Assembly (NCBI RefSeq): GCF_016901015.1
Contig: NZ_JAFEUP010000006.1
Coordinates: 372,001 to 436,000 of the forward strand
Origin: Zestomonas insulae
Lineage (GTDB): Bacteria; Pseudomonadota; Gammaproteobacteria; Pseudomonadales; Pseudomonadaceae
Length of the DNA: 64,000 bases
Direction: 5' to 3'
The notes under the pieces were generated by a model. It made no database searches, was not told where the DNA came from, and saw only the letters and a list, made by a program, of their open reading frames with translations. The position numbers and the translations under genes are program-made. Shown here piece after piece: positions 1 through 12,740 of the stretch; position 1 is the stretch's first letter, and every line of letters begins with the position of its first letter.

Positions 1-2672
<2,672 letters not shown>

Positions 2673-2713
2673 CGGCGGTCCGCCGCCGGGGCGACGTTAG
2701 TACGGCGCGGCAC

Positions 2714-2986
2714 TTAGCTGCCGCCACCTTCACCGCCCTTCGCGCCGCTTTCCAGCAGCTGCAGGGCCTGGGTGCTGTGGCTCACGCAGCCTTTCTCGTC
2801 GCCGGCGGCCTTGGCTTGTTCGGCCTTGGCTTTCAGCTCTTCGGCCTGTTTGGTGCCGGTTTGCCCGATGGGGGTTTTGGTCGCCAGGGCGTCGTCGAGC
2901 TTCTGCAGGTTGGTGGTGCACAGTTCGTCGGCGAACGCCGGTGCGGCGAGCAGCGAGGCGGTGAGCAAGATCACGAAGCGTTTCAT
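2714..2986 (-). CDS. small secreted protein of unknown function
   Basis: A 90-residue protein beginning with a clear signal peptide (MKRFVILLTASLLAAPAFA, cleavage after AFA), so it is exported to the periplasm. The mature part is short, helical and Lys/Ala/Glu rich, with two cysteines (near the mature N-terminus and in a GCVSH motif) that could form a disulfide, and a Gly-rich tail. The ATG at 2986 is preceded by an AGAGGA ribosome site at good spacing; a GTG 14 codons further upstream would hide the signal peptide, so I reject it. I do not recognise a named family. It is convergent with the preceding kinase gene and stands alone. Confidence 0.75.
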   Translation of the reverse strand: MKRFVILLTASLLAAPAFADELCTTNLQKLDDALATKTPIGQTGTKQAEELKAKAEQAKAAGDEKGCVSHSTQALQLLESGAKGGEGGGS

Positions 2987-3130
2987 GGGGAAGTCCTCTG
3001 GTGACGGTTCGGGCGCCCGAGCGGACAAGGCTCGGCGACCGCAGCCGGGTACAACGATGGACTGGCGCCGGATTGCCGAGGTTCAGTGTTTTTTATGGCC
3101 AAGTGCCGCCGGCATTGGCACGCCGCGGGC

Positions 3131-3156
3131 AAAAAAAGCCCCGCATGGTGCGGGGC
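3131..3156 (-). terminator. rho-independent terminator of the lactate operon
   Basis: Read on the minus strand: a GC-rich 7-bp stem (GCCCCGC/GCGGGGC) closed by a 5-nt loop and followed by a run of seven T. It lies just beyond the stop codon of the D-lactate dehydrogenase gene. Confidence 0.9.
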
Positions 3157-3168
3157 AGAGGAGAGTAA

Positions 3169-5979
<2,811 letters not shown>

Positions 5980-6141
5980 GCGTGCTCCAGGAATCACGGT
6001 AGGTGGGGGCCGCTCGTGACGGCCCCTCGGATTATGGTTGACTGCACCGCGCCGCCGCTCACGGTGGCGCGGCTGGAGCGCGGGCCGCTGGTGGGTGGTC
6101 CGCGCCACTCCCGCGCCCGGTAAGGCGCGGAAGTCCGGGCG

Positions 6142-7287
6142 TCAGACGCCCAGTTCGCGGACCAGCGAGTCGCGGCTGATCTCGGCAATCGAGCGGGCGC
6201 CGGTGAGCACCATGGCCACGCGCATCTCTTTGTCGATCAGGTCGAGCAGGTTGCTCACCCCGGCCTGGCCGGCGGCCGCCAGGGCGTAGATGAAGGCGCG
6301 GCCGAGCAGCACGGTGTCGGCGCCGAGGGCGAGCATGCGCACCACGTCGAGGCCGGTGCGGATGCCCGAGTCGGCGAGGATCGCCAGTTCACCCTTCACC
6401 GCGTCGGCGATCGCCGGCAGGGCGCGGGCGCTGGACAGCACGCCGTCGAGCTGACGGCCGCCGTGGTTGGAGACGACGATGCCGTCGGCGCCGAATTTCA
6501 CCGCGTCCTTGGCGTCCTCCGGGTCGAGGATGCCCTTGATCACCATCGGGCCGTCCCAGTAGTCGCGAATCCACTCGAGGTCCTTCCAGGAAATCGACGG
6601 GTCGAAGTTGGCGCCCAGCCAGCCGATGTAGTCGGCCAGGCCGGTCGGGTGGCCGCGGTAGGTGGAGATGTTGCCGAGGTCGTGCGGCTTGCCGAGCAGG
6701 CCGACGTCGAGCGCCCAGGCCGGTCGGGTCACCGCCTGCAGCATGCGGCGCAGCGCGGCGTTCGGGCCGCTCATGCCGGAATGTGCGTCGCGGTAGCGCG
6801 CGCCGGGCACCGGCATGTCGACGGTGAACACCAGGGTGGTGACCCCGGCTGCCTTGGCGCGCTCCAGGGCGTTCTTCATGAAGCCGCGGTCCTTGAGCAC
6901 GTAGAGCTGGAACCACATCGGCCGGTCGATGGCCGGGGCGACTTCCTCGATCGGGCACACCGACACGGTCGACAGGGTGAAGGGGATGCCCTTGGCGGAA
7001 GCCGCCTTGGCCGCCTGCACCTCGCCACGCCGCGCGTACATGCCGGTCAGGCCGACCGGCGCGAGTGCCACCGGCATCGCCAGGGTCTCGTTGAACAGGC
7101 GGGTCTCCAGGCTCAGCTCGGCCATGTTCTTCAGCACGCGCTGGCGCAGGGCGATGCCAGCCAGGTCCTCGACGTTGCGCTTGAGCGTGTACTCGGCGTA
7201 GGCGCCGCCATCGATGTAGTGGAACAGGAACGGCGGCAGCCGGCGTTGTGCGGCGGCGCGGTAGTCGGTTGAGGCAGAGATGATCAT
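6142..7287 (-). CDS. lldD: L-lactate dehydrogenase (FMN-dependent)
   Basis: 381-residue FMN-dependent alpha-hydroxyacid dehydrogenase that converts L-lactate to pyruvate, membrane-associated and quinone-linked. The whole length is one FMN TIM-barrel domain. The catalytic histidine is H275 in the SNHGGRQLDG motif; the conserved FHYIDGGAYAE near residue 20 and the LADSGIR phosphate-binding segment near 307 are present. The length matches the E. coli and Pseudomonas proteins. It lies between lldP (137 bp upstream, the gap filled by a REP-like inverted pair) and lldE, so L- and D-lactate are handled by one operon under LldR control. Confidence 0.95.
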   Translation of the reverse strand: MIISASTDYRAAAQRRLPPFLFHYIDGGAYAEYTLKRNVEDLAGIALRQRVLKNMAELSLETRLFNETLAMPVALAPVGLTGMYARRGEVQAAKAASAKGIPFTLSTVSVCPIEEVAPAIDRPMWFQLYVLKDRGFMKNALERAKAAGVTTLVFTVDMPVPGARYRDAHSGMSGPNAALRRMLQAVTRPAWALDVGLLGKPHDLGNISTYRGHPTGLADYIGWLGANFDPSISWKDLEWIRDYWDGPMVIKGILDPEDAKDAVKFGADGIVVSNHGGRQLDGVLSSARALPAIADAVKGELAILADSGIRTGLDVVRMLALGADTVLLGRAFIYALAAAGQAGVSNLLDLIDKEMRVAMVLTGARSIAEISRDSLVRELGV

Positions 7288-7340
7288 GGGCGTCTCATCG
7301 AGGTTGGACTTGTCGTGAACCGGGTGTCAGGCATTCGCAG

Positions 7341-7415
7341 CGTCGCCCCCGCGCAGGCGGGGACCCAGAACAACCGTAGCCGGTGGTTTCTGGATCCCCG
7401 CTTTCGCGGGGATAA
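7341..7415. repeat. inverted pair of REP-like units in the lldP-lldD gap
   Basis: Two GC-rich imperfect palindromes in head-to-head orientation: the first around 7343-7369 (CCCCCGC...GCGGGG followed by ACCCAGA), the second around 7388-7415 (TCTGGATCCCCGC...GCGGGGATAA). Each forms its own hairpin and the flanks (CCCAGA / TCTGGAT) are inverted copies, as in BIME elements. Placement inside an operon suggests a role in mRNA stability or differential expression of lldP versus lldD, which is inference. Confidence 0.7.
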
Positions 7416-7424
7416 CGGCTCTCC

Positions 7425-9113
7425 TCAGTGCACCAGCATGCCGGTGAACACATAGGCTTGCGCCAGGGTGATCAGGCCGACGAAAGCGGCGAAGATCAGG
7501 CTGTGCTTGAGGGTGAAGCGGAACAGGTCCGACTCGCGACCGACCATACCGGTGGCGGCGCAGGCCACGGCGATGGATTGCGGCGAGATCATCTTGCCGG
7601 TCACCCCGCCACTGGTGTTGGCGGCCACCAGCAGGGTGTCGTTGACCCCGATCTGGTGCGCGGTGGTCGCCTGCAGCGAGCTGAACAGCGCGTTGGACGA
7701 GGTGTCCGAGCCGGTCAGGAACACGCCCAGCCAGCCGAGGAACGGCGAGAAGAACGGGAATGCCGCGCCGGTGCCGGCGAGCACCAGGGCCAGGGTCGTC
7801 GACATGCCGGAGAAGTTGGTGACGAAGGCGAATGCCAGCACCATGCCGATCGACAGAATCGGCCACTTCAGCTCGACGAAGGTTTCCTTGAGGGTGCTCA
7901 CGCCGGTCTTCAGGTCGATGCGCAGCACCAGCATCGACAACAGCGCCGAGAAGAAGATCGCGGTGCCGGTGGCCGAGACCGGGTCGAGCTTGAACACCGC
8001 CGGGATGGCGGTCGGGTTGGCGACGATCGGCGCGACCTTCATCACCAGCTGGTCGAGGTGCGGCACGGCGAACAGGAACACCCAGCTCTCCAGCGCGCCA
8101 CCGGCGGCGAACAGCGCCTTGAACGGCTTGAGGGTCCAGATGGTGACCAGCACGGTGAGCACCAGGAACGGCGACCAGGCCTTGAGGATCTGCAGGAAGC
8201 TGTACGGCGACGGTTCGGTGCTGCGCACTCCGCCGAAGCCGCCGAGCACCGCGCTGCCATCGGCATTCACGCCGGCGATTTCCTGCTCGGCGGCGGCCTT
8301 CGGTTGCCAGACCTTGAGGAACAGGGTCAGGCACACCAGGCTGACGAGCGCCGAGGTGATGTCCGGCAGTTCCGGGCCGATGAAGTTGGAGGTGAAGTAC
8401 TGGGTCACCGCGAAGCTCGCGCCGGCGACCAGGGCGGCCGGCCAGGTTTCGCGGATGCCGCGCCAGCCGTCCATCATCGCCACCAGCCAGAACGGCACGA
8501 TGATCGACAGCAGCGGCAGCTGGCGGCCGGTCATGGCGCCGATCTTGAACGCGTCGATGCCGGTGACCTGGCCGGCGACGATGATCGGGATGCCCAGCGC
8601 GCCGAAGGCCACCGGCGCGGTGTTGGCGATCAGGCACAGGCCGGCGGCGTACAGCGGGTTGAAGCCGAGGCCGACGAGTAGTGCGGCGGTGATCGCCACC
8701 GGCGCGCCGAAGCCGGCGGCGCCCTCGAGGAAAGCGCCGAACGAGAAGCCGATCAGCAGCACCTGCAGGCGCTGGTCACCGGTGATCGACAGCACCGAGC
8801 TGCGGATCACTTCGAACTGGCCGCTCTTCACCGTCAGTTTGTAGAGAAACACCGCGGCGACGATGATCCAGGCAATCGGCCAGAGACCGTAGGCGAAACC
8901 GTATCCGGCCGCGGCGAAGGCCATGTCGGTGGGCATGCCGAAGGCGAAGATCGCCACCAGGATCGACAGCGCCAGGGTGATGGTCCCGGCGACATGGCCC
9001 TTCATGCGGAACACCGCCAGGGCGAGGAAGAAGAAAATGATCGGGATGAGGGCGGCGAAGGCCGACAGGCCGAGACTGCCGAGGGGCGTGTAGATCTGTT
9101 GCCAGGCTTGCAT
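7425..9113 (-). CDS. lldP: L-lactate permease (LctP family)
   Basis: 562-residue inner-membrane transporter of the lactate permease (LctP) family, importing L- and D-lactate (and glycolate) with protons. The protein is hydrophobic throughout, with about a dozen predicted membrane helices, and the conserved segment FSFGAFLEGAAGFGAPVAI near residues 120-140 is clear. Start at ATG 9113 directly after a promoter/operator region; length agrees with E. coli LldP (551). It is the first gene of lldP-lldD-lldE and divergent from lldR. Confidence 0.95.
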   Translation of the reverse strand: MQAWQQIYTPLGSLGLSAFAALIPIIFFFLALAVFRMKGHVAGTITLALSILVAIFAFGMPTDMAFAAAGYGFAYGLWPIAWIIVAAVFLYKLTVKSGQFEVIRSSVLSITGDQRLQVLLIGFSFGAFLEGAAGFGAPVAITAALLVGLGFNPLYAAGLCLIANTAPVAFGALGIPIIVAGQVTGIDAFKIGAMTGRQLPLLSIIVPFWLVAMMDGWRGIRETWPAALVAGASFAVTQYFTSNFIGPELPDITSALVSLVCLTLFLKVWQPKAAAEQEIAGVNADGSAVLGGFGGVRSTEPSPYSFLQILKAWSPFLVLTVLVTIWTLKPFKALFAAGGALESWVFLFAVPHLDQLVMKVAPIVANPTAIPAVFKLDPVSATGTAIFFSALLSMLVLRIDLKTGVSTLKETFVELKWPILSIGMVLAFAFVTNFSGMSTTLALVLAGTGAAFPFFSPFLGWLGVFLTGSDTSSNALFSSLQATTAHQIGVNDTLLVAANTSGGVTGKMISPQSIAVACAATGMVGRESDLFRFTLKHSLIFAAFVGLITLAQAYVFTGMLVH

Positions 9114-9221
9114 CGTGGGGTGGCTCCCTGATTGTTGTTGGGTGTGCCTGTGGGCCGGGGCTGCCTCGGCGCTTGTGGCGCGCGGGCGAATTCGACGTTG
9201 ACCTCGGCGTGCGGTGTCGGA

Positions 9222-9242
9222 TAAATTGGTAATACCAATTTA
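9222..9242. promoter_or_regulatory. LldR operator, proximal to lldP
   Basis: A perfect 21-bp palindrome: arm TAAATTGGTA, one central base, and the reverse-complement arm. It contains the TGGT-N3-ACCA core expected for FadR-subfamily GntR repressors such as LldR. It lies about 10 bp downstream of the predicted lldP start point, where bound repressor would block elongation or initiation. Confidence 0.75.
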
Positions 9243-9257
9243 CAAAAGCGACGGCTC

Positions 9258-9287
9258 AGGGTAAAAGCCCAGCGGAAAGGCTGTCAA
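9258..9287 (-). promoter_or_regulatory. candidate lldP promoter
   Basis: On the minus strand TTGACA (9287-9282), an 18-bp spacer and TACCCT (9263-9258). The -35 is perfect and the -10 weak, as expected for a regulated promoter. Its position between the two LldR palindromes fits repression with possible looping. Confidence 0.45.
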
Positions 9288-9338
9288 TTTGTCGCACTAC
9301 GACTTTGGTCGAGCGGCGCGTCGATGGCGTCCTTCGCT

Positions 9339-9352
9339 ATGGTCTGACCAAT
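9339..9352. promoter_or_regulatory. second LldR operator, proximal to lldR
   Basis: TGGT-CTG-ACCA core flanked by AT-rich bases, one arm (ACCAATTT) identical to that of the other operator. It is a weaker palindrome than the site at 9222-9242. It lies 67 bp before the lldR start codon, so it may serve autoregulation. Confidence 0.6.
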
Positions 9353-9418
9353 TTCTGTGAGGTCGCGCAAAGCCGCGAATTAGAGGCGTGCGGCGCGAAT
9401 TGCCGGAAGGAGAGGGTG

Positions 9419-10189
9419 ATGAGCTTTAATCAGATCCAACCGCGCCGTTTGTCGGACGATATCGTCGCGCGCCTCGAGGCGATGATCCTCGAGGGCACGC
9501 TCAAGCCGGGCGAGCGGCTGCCGGCGGAGCGCGCGCTGGCCGAGCAGTTCGGCGTGTCGCGCCCGTCGCTGCGCGAGGCGATCCAGAAGCTGGTGGCCAA
9601 GGGTATGTTGGTCAGCCGCCAGGGCGGCGGCAACTACGTGGTCGATACGCTCGGCTCGACCTTCAGCGATCCGCTGCTGCAGCTGCTGGAGAGCAATCCC
9701 GAGGCGCAGCGCGACCTGCTCGAGTTTCGCCATACCCTGGAAGGCTCCTGCGCCTACTACGCGGCGCTGCGCGCCACGGCGCCGGACCATCAGCGCCTGC
9801 ACGACGCCTTCGCCGCGCTGCAGGCCTGCTATGCGCGGGCGCCGACTCCGGGCAGTCGCGCCGAGGAGGGCGCCGCCGATGCGCGCTTCCACCTGGCGAT
9901 TGCCGAAGCCAGCCACAACGCCGTGCTGCTGCACACCATTCGCGGCCTGTTCGACCTGCTCAAGCGCAATGTGGTGACCAATATCGGCGGGATGTACGCG
10001 CAACGCGGCGAAACCCGCGACATGCTGATGAGTCAGCACCGGGCACTGTACGAGGCGATCATCGAGGGGCGCGCCGATGCGGCGCGGGAGATTTCCAGTC
10101 AGCACATCCACTACGTGCAGGAAGTGCTGTCCGAGGCGCAGCGTGAAGTCGAACGGACGGCGCGGGCGCAGCGCCGTCAGGGCTTGTGA
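9419..10189 (+). CDS. lldR: lactate-responsive GntR/FadR-type repressor LldR
   Basis: 256-residue regulator: N-terminal winged helix-turn-helix of the GntR family (residues about 8-76, with the signature PAERALAEQFGVSRPSLREAIQKL) and a C-terminal all-helical FCD ligand domain (about 95-235) carrying the metal/ligand histidines typical of FadR-like regulators. It is expected to repress lldPDE until lactate binds. ATG 9419 is chosen because an AAGGAG site ends 6-7 bp upstream; the adjacent in-frame GTG at 9416 is too close. It is divergent from lldP and ends exactly one base before the convergent smpB stop codon. Confidence 0.93.
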   Translation: MSFNQIQPRRLSDDIVARLEAMILEGTLKPGERLPAERALAEQFGVSRPSLREAIQKLVAKGMLVSRQGGGNYVVDTLGSTFSDPLLQLLESNPEAQRDLLEFRHTLEGSCAYYAALRATAPDHQRLHDAFAALQACYARAPTPGSRAEEGAADARFHLAIAEASHNAVLLHTIRGLFDLLKRNVVTNIGGMYAQRGETRDMLMSQHRALYEAIIEGRADAAREISSQHIHYVQEVLSEAQREVERTARAQRRQGL

Positions 10190-10672
10190 CTAGTCGTCCT
10201 TGCCCTTGTTGCGCACGGCGCGCTGGATTTCGCGATCGGAATCGCGCTCCTTCTCGGTGTGGCGCTTGTCGAATTCCTTCTTGCCCTTGCCGAGCGCGAT
10301 CTCGCACTTGATCAGGTGCTTCTTCCAATACAGCGACAGCGCCACGCAGGTGTAGCCCTTCTGCTGCACGTTGCCGAACAGCTTGCCCAGTTCGCGCTGA
10401 TTGAGCAGCAGCTTGCGGGTGCGCACCGGGTCGGCGATCACGTGGGTGCTGGCGGTGGTCAGCGGGGTGATGTGGCAACCCATCAGCCAGGCCTCGCCGT
10501 CCTTGAGCAGGACGTAGCTGTCGACCAGCTGGGCCTTGCCGGCGCGCAGGCTCTTCACTTCCCAGCCAGCCAGAACCAAGCCGGCCTCGTAGCGTTGTTC
10601 GACGAAATAGTCGTGCAGCGCCTTCTTGTTCTGCGCGATGGTGCCTTCGGGGTGTTTCTTTTGCTTAGCCAT
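10190..10672 (-). CDS. smpB: SsrA-binding protein SmpB
   Basis: 160-residue tmRNA-binding protein required for trans-translation, which rescues stalled ribosomes and tags nascent chains. The OB-fold core and conserved segments (NKKALHDYF, GWEVKSLRAGKAQL, GCHITPY-like, TRKLLLN) are present, and the basic C-terminal tail that enters the mRNA channel is intact (KRHTEKERDSDREIQR). The usual Pseudomonas length is about 159. ATG 10672 gives the normal MAKQKK start. The gene is convergent with lldR with no gap and divergent from ratA. Confidence 0.97.
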   Translation of the reverse strand: MAKQKKHPEGTIAQNKKALHDYFVEQRYEAGLVLAGWEVKSLRAGKAQLVDSYVLLKDGEAWLMGCHITPLTTASTHVIADPVRTRKLLLNQRELGKLFGNVQQKGYTCVALSLYWKKHLIKCEIALGKGKKEFDKRHTEKERDSDREIQRAVRNKGKDD

Positions 10673-10844
10673 AGGGCGCGCATTATAGGGAGTCGTCGGC
10701 GGGCTGGCGACAGGCGCAGGGTTGAGGCAGGCAGATGAATTGCCGACAATGCGCGCACTTTTTGCCCCGTGCGGCGTATTCCCTGAACTCTGGCCATACT
10801 CGCCAGGGCAAGCGGGATCGCTGTGCCGCCCTGGAAGACACTCG

Positions 10845-11279
10845 ATGAGCACTCACATTCAACGTTCCGCCCTGCTGCCCTATCCGGCACAGGCGCTGTT
10901 CGATCTGGTCAACGACGTGGCGCGTTACCCGGAATTCCTGCCCTGGTGCTCGGCAACCGAAGTGCTCGACGTCAGCGAGACCCACATGCAGGCGCGCCTG
11001 CGGGTGGCCAAGGCCGGCCTCAGCCAGCAGTTCGAGACGCGCAACGAGCTGGTGCCCGGGCAGCGAATCGAGATGAACCTGGTCGAAGGCCCGTTCACCG
11101 AGCTGCACGGCATCTGGCAATTCAAGGCACTGACCGACAAGGCCTGCAAGATCAGCCTGGACCTGTCCTTCGACTACGCCGGGCCATTGGTCAAGGCCAC
11201 CCTCGGGCCGCTGTTCAATCAGGCGGCCAACACCCTGGTCGATGCCTTCTGCCAGCGGGCCAAGCAGCTCTACGGGTAA
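10845..11279 (+). CDS. ratA: type II toxin-antitoxin RatA family / coenzyme Q-binding START protein
   Basis: 144-residue single-domain START-like (polyketide cyclase / COQ10) protein. The signature FDLVNDVARYPEFLPWC near residues 18-34 and FKALTDKACKISLDLSFDYAGPL are typical. E. coli RatA was described as an inhibitor of 70S ribosome association, while the eukaryotic homologue Coq10 binds ubiquinone; which role holds here cannot be read from sequence. ATG 10845 removes a spurious upstream extension. The next gene is an RnfH-like protein 6 bp downstream, the usual ratA-rnfH pair divergent from smpB. Confidence 0.93.
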   Translation: MSTHIQRSALLPYPAQALFDLVNDVARYPEFLPWCSATEVLDVSETHMQARLRVAKAGLSQQFETRNELVPGQRIEMNLVEGPFTELHGIWQFKALTDKACKISLDLSFDYAGPLVKATLGPLFNQAANTLVDAFCQRAKQLYG

Positions 11280-11285
11280 GGTGCG

Positions 11286-11597
11286 GTGGACAAACACATC
11301 GCGGTCGAAGTGGTTTACGCACTGCCTGACAGGCAGAGCCTGCTGCGCCTGAGCCTGCCCTATGGCATCACCGCCCGCGAGGCGGTCGAGCGCAGCGGGC
11401 TGGACGCGCAGTTCCCAGGTCTCGACCTGCAGCACTGCCCGATGGGGATCTTCGGCAAGGCGCTGGCCAAGCCCGAAGCGCGAGTGCTGGAAGATGGCGA
11501 GCGGGTGGAAATCTACCGGCCGCTGCTCGCCGACCCCAAGGAAGTGCGCAAGCAGCGCGCAGCCAGGGCCGCCCAGGCGCGCGCCGCACAGAAGTAG
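11286..11597 (+). CDS. rnfH: RnfH family ubiquitin-fold protein
   Basis: 103-residue protein with a beta-grasp (ubiquitin-like) fold of the RnfH/UPF0125 family: IAVEVVYALPDRQSLLRLSLP at the start and the ERVEIYRPLLADPKEVRKQRA motif near the C-terminus are characteristic. The biochemical role is not established; the family is almost always beside ratA. It starts with GTG (11286) only 6 bp after the ratA stop, so it is translated from the same message. The lysine/arginine/alanine-rich tail is probably disordered. Confidence 0.92.
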   Translation: MDKHIAVEVVYALPDRQSLLRLSLPYGITAREAVERSGLDAQFPGLDLQHCPMGIFGKALAKPEARVLEDGERVEIYRPLLADPKEVRKQRAARAAQARAAQK

Positions 11598-11610
11598 CCG
11601 CGCAGCAACG

Positions 11611-11639
11611 AAAAAGCCCGGCACTTGGCCGGGCTTTTT
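11611..11639. terminator. bidirectional terminator between rnfH and bamE
   Basis: A 12-bp stem (AAAAAGCCCGGC with its complement) and 5-nt loop, with A-run on one side and T-run on the other. It can end transcripts from both the rnfH side and the convergent bamE side. Confidence 0.92.
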
Positions 11640-11654
11640 GCTTCTCGGGCAGTC

Positions 11655-12182
11655 TTACTGCGGCGAGGTTTCCAGCGGTGCCGGAATCGGTACCGGCGTG
11701 GTTTCCACGTCGTCGACTTCGCGCTGAATCTGCTCTTCCAGCGAGCCCGGTTTGGCCGGTGCTTCGGCTTTCTGCGGCTCGGGTTGGGCTTGCGGCTGCG
11801 GAGCGACGGTTTCGCCGTCCTGGCCGAGGATCGCCTGGTCGCGGCTCACGCCGGGCATGAAGTCACCGGCCAACGAAACCAGCTGATCGCTGTCGTTGAA
11901 GAAGATGCTCATGCGCTCCTGGAGGCGCTGGCCGCCACCGGGCTGCAGGCTGTACAGATAATCCCAGCGATTGGCGTGGAAAGTATCGGTGATCAGCGGG
12001 TTGCCCATGATAAACCGCACTTGGCGGCGGGTCATTCCGGGCTTCAACTGGTCTATCATATCCTGCGTTACGACATTGCCCTGTTGAATGTCGATCTTGT
12101 AAACCCCGGGAAATGAGCAGCCGGCGAGTGCGATGAGTCCCGCGAAGGTGAGACTGGTCAGCAAGAGCTTGGTGTTTGGCAT
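11655..12182 (-). CDS. bamE: outer-membrane assembly lipoprotein BamE (OmlA)
   Basis: 175-residue outer-membrane lipoprotein, a subunit of the BAM complex that inserts beta-barrel proteins. The lipobox LIALAGC gives a lipidated cysteine near residue 22 from the ATG at 12182. The SmpA/OmlA domain follows (GMTRRQVRFIMGNPLITDTFHANRWDYLY is the signature). The C-terminal extension, rich in Pro/Gln/Glu, is typical of Pseudomonas OmlA. Divergent from fur, 97 bp apart, as in P. aeruginosa. Confidence 0.95.
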   Translation of the reverse strand: MPNTKLLLTSLTFAGLIALAGCSFPGVYKIDIQQGNVVTQDMIDQLKPGMTRRQVRFIMGNPLITDTFHANRWDYLYSLQPGGGQRLQERMSIFFNDSDQLVSLAGDFMPGVSRDQAILGQDGETVAPQPQAQPEPQKAEAPAKPGSLEEQIQREVDDVETTPVPIPAPLETSPQ

Positions 12183-12226
12183 CGGTGGGTGACTTCCACT
12201 ATCTTGGCAGGGCAACTTGACCGCCG

Positions 12227-12255
12227 ATCATACCCGCATTGAAGGCCGCTGCGAA
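12227..12255 (-). promoter_or_regulatory. candidate bamE promoter
   Basis: Minus strand TTCGCA (12255-12250), 17-bp spacer, TATGAT (12232-12227). It lies 45 bp before the bamE start and inside the fur leader. Confidence 0.4.
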
Positions 12256-12279
12256 CCAGCGCCCACGAGAAAGCTGACC

Positions 12280-12684
12280 ATGGTTGAAAATAACGAACTG
12301 CGCAAGGCTGGCCTGAAAGTGACCCTGCCGCGGGTCAAGATCCTGCAGATGCTTGATTCCAGCGGCCACCGTCACATGAGTGCCGAAGATGTCTACAAGG
12401 CCCTGATGGAAGCCGGCGAAGACGTCGGTCTGGCCACCGTGTACCGCGTACTGACCCAATTCGAGGCCGCCGGCCTGGTGGTGCGCCATAACTTCGACGG
12501 CGGCCACGCGGTATTCGAACTCGCCGACAGCGGTCACCACGACCACATGGTGTGCGTCGACAGCGGCGAAGTCATCGAATTCTTCGACACCGAAATCGAG
12601 AAGCGCCAAAAGGAAATCGTCAAAGAGCACGGTTTCGAGCTGGTGGATCACAATCTGGTGCTCTACGTACGCAAGAAGAAGTAA
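12280..12684 (+). CDS. fur: ferric uptake regulator Fur
   Basis: 134-residue iron-responsive repressor, the same length as the P. aeruginosa protein. N-terminal winged helix (about 1-82, KAGLKVTLPRVKILQML and DVGLATVYRVLTQFEAAGLV) and a C-terminal dimerisation/metal domain with the HHDHMVCVDSGEVIEF motif. As in other pseudomonads the extra CxxC zinc pair of E. coli Fur is not present. ATG 12280 yields the standard MVENNELRKAGLK start. One of its likely targets in this window is the small gene near 58.2-58.4 kb, which has a Fur-like box. Confidence 0.97.
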   Translation: MVENNELRKAGLKVTLPRVKILQMLDSSGHRHMSAEDVYKALMEAGEDVGLATVYRVLTQFEAAGLVVRHNFDGGHAVFELADSGHHDHMVCVDSGEVIEFFDTEIEKRQKEIVKEHGFELVDHNLVLYVRKKK

Positions 12685-12698
12685 GCCGATCGGCAAAT

Positions 12699-12728
12699 AA
12701 AAAAGGCGACCTGCGGGTCGCCTTTTTT
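12699..12728. terminator. bidirectional terminator between fur and recN
   Basis: Stem AAAAAAGGCGACC with its complement around a TGCG loop; A-run and T-run flank it, so it serves both convergent genes. Confidence 0.93.
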
Positions 12729-12740
12729 ATGTCGGCACGT

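Larger units (their letters stand above)
9114..9418. other. divergent lldP/lldR regulatory region (305 bp, no gene)
   Basis: Non-coding gap between the divergent permease and repressor genes. It holds two GntR/FadR-type palindromes (centres near 9232 and 9345, 113 bp apart) and a candidate lldP promoter between them, listed separately. I see no small gene in it. Confidence 0.8.

Noticed and set aside
7341..7415. Possible CRISPR or bidirectional terminator in the lldP-lldD gap
   Set aside because: Only two opposed units with no regular spacers, and no T-run; fits a REP pair better.
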